Assembly (NCBI GenBank): GCA_030039005.1
Contig: JASHQT010000178.1
Span: 1-5,983, forward strand
DNA length: 5,983 nucleotides
Direction of reading: 5' to 3'
Origin: Bryobacteraceae bacterium
GTDB lineage: Bacteria; Acidobacteriota; Terriglobia; Bryobacterales; Bryobacteraceae
Position 1 is the first letter of the stretch; every line of letters starts with the position of its first letter. Under the pieces are notes generated by a model. The model ran no database searches and was not told the origin of the DNA. It was given only the letters and a program-made list of their open reading frames with translations. Positions 5,358 to 5,983 of the stretch are shown here, piece by piece. Position numbers and translations under genes: made by a program.

Positions 5358-5983
5358 ATGAAATTATCTGCATTTGCCCGTGTTATATGTTTGGCCGGCC
5401 TAGCCGCCGCCGCTGCCCTGGCGCAGCAACCTGCCTCTCCCGCCACACCGGCAGCGCCTGGGAATCCGCCGGCGCCCGTTCTCGCTCCCGTAACCGCTCC
5501 GGATACCAGCAAGGTCGCTCCCGATACCGTGGTTCTCAGCATTGGCAGCGAAACCCTCACGCGCGCCCAATTTGAGACGTTGCTGGCCGCGCTGGCCTCC
5601 AATGGACGCCCGGCTAAAACGGAGGCCCAGAAGCGGCAGGTGGCCGAACAGTACGCCGAGCTGGAGGTGATGGTGCAGGAAGCGCGCCGGCGCAAGCTGG
5701 ACCAGGATCCCGACATCAAGCAAATGATGAGCATCCAAACCGATAGCGTGCTCGCCAACGCGCTCGCCAAGAAGCTCTCGGAAGATACCCATTTCACCGA
5801 ACTCGACCTACGCGCCTATTACGACGCACACAAGAACGATTTCGAACAGGCCAAGGGCGGCCACATTTTGATCCGCTTCAAGGGATCGTCGGTGCCGTTG
5901 AAACCCAACGAGAAGGATCTGACTCCGGAAGAAGCCCTGGCGAAAGCGCAGGACCTGCGCAAGCAGATTCTTGCGGGCGCGGA
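5358..5983 (+). CDS. Exported parvulin-type peptidyl-prolyl isomerase (3' truncated)
   Basis: The first 208 codons of a SurA/PrsA-like folding catalyst; the frame is open at the window end. Residues 1-22 form a Sec signal peptide: MKLSAFAR, a hydrophobic Ala/Leu core, and an ALA cleavage motif before QQ. C11 is not in a lipobox, so the protein is probably soluble in the periplasm or anchored some other way. A Pro/Ala-rich linker (about 23-56) precedes a SurA_N-like helical chaperone segment (about 57-160) with the typical TLTRAQFETLL start, a helix rich in Glu/Gln/Arg, and LRAYYDAHKNDFEQAKGGHIL. HILIRF (169-174) opens the PpiC rotamase domain, and EEALAKAQDLRKQILAGA (191-208) is its first helix, where the window stops. 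The catalytic remainder is missing, so activity cannot be judged. The start is the only ATG giving a signal peptide and sits 10 nt behind a -10 box. It is divergent from the ROK kinase gene with 51 bp between the starts. The likely job is folding or escort of envelope proteins. Confidence 0.88.
   Translation, partial: MKLSAFARVICLAGLAAAAALAQQPASPATPAAPGNPPAPVLAPVTAPDTSKVAPDTVVLSIGSETLTRAQFETLLAALASNGRPAKTEAQKRQVAEQYAELEVMVQEARRRKLDQDPDIKQMMSIQTDSVLANALAKKLSEDTHFTELDLRAYYDAHKNDFEQAKGGHILIRFKGSSVPLKPNEKDLTPEEALAKAQDLRKQILAGA

Noticed and set aside
4537..5373. Minus-strand open frame (278 codons) overlapping the ROK kinase gene in another frame
   Set aside because: The translation is Arg/Gly-rich without motifs, whereas the overlapping frame carries all ROK signatures.
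1..5983. CRISPR arrays, transposases, tRNA or rRNA genes, phage or defence genes
   Set aside because: No spaced repeat array, no insertion-sequence ends or transposase motifs, no tRNA-like cloverleaf and no nuclease, methylase or toxin-antitoxin pair was seen on either strand.

Overview
This is a G+C-rich bacterial chromosomal window with six protein genes, two of them cut by the window edges. No RNA gene, insertion sequence, CRISPR array or phage gene is visible. The protein mix suggests an acidobacterium (Acidobacteriota, Solibacter/Bryobacter-like). It combines an NtrC-type two-component pair, a class III signal prepilin whose C-terminal half follows the 'G-R-x-F-Y-S-D-Q ... A-T-A-x-S-P-x-L' pattern, a xylose-isomerase-like TIM-barrel sugar epimerase and a fructokinase-type ROK kinase. 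The taxonomic assignment is inference from family resemblance, not from a marker gene.

Layout. On the + strand, 1-273 is the C-terminal ATPase end of a sensor histidine kinase. It is translationally coupled through an ATGA overlap to a full-length sigma-54-dependent response regulator (270-1634). A 267-bp intergenic stretch follows, holding a perfect 14-bp palindrome and a promoter-like -10 box right in front of a sugar phosphate isomerase/epimerase gene (1902-2861). That gene runs tail to tail, with a 6-bp gap, into an AraC-family regulator on the - strand (3740-2868). Upstream of the AraC gene are 193 bp with a direct repeat of 20-bp period that could be its operator. Further along on the - strand are a prepilin gene (4407-3934) and, 8 bp upstream of it, a ROK-family sugar kinase (5306-4416). 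Only 51 bp separate the kinase start from a divergent + strand gene for an exported parvulin-type peptidyl-prolyl isomerase (5358 to beyond the window end).

How the genes relate. The kinase/regulator pair is one signalling unit with an unknown target; I found no convincing -24/-12 promoter here. The sugar isomerase, the cupin-containing AraC regulator and the ROK kinase all fit carbohydrate use, but they are separate transcription units and need not share a pathway. The prepilin and the exported folding catalyst are envelope functions.

The most notable non-coding signal is architectural. In front of several genes a TATAAT-like hexamer ends only 6-10 nt before the start codon and no good Shine-Dalgarno site is present, which points to leaderless or nearly leaderless transcripts. 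I see no convincing undescribed multi-gene system; the rest is mostly ordinary chromosomal content.
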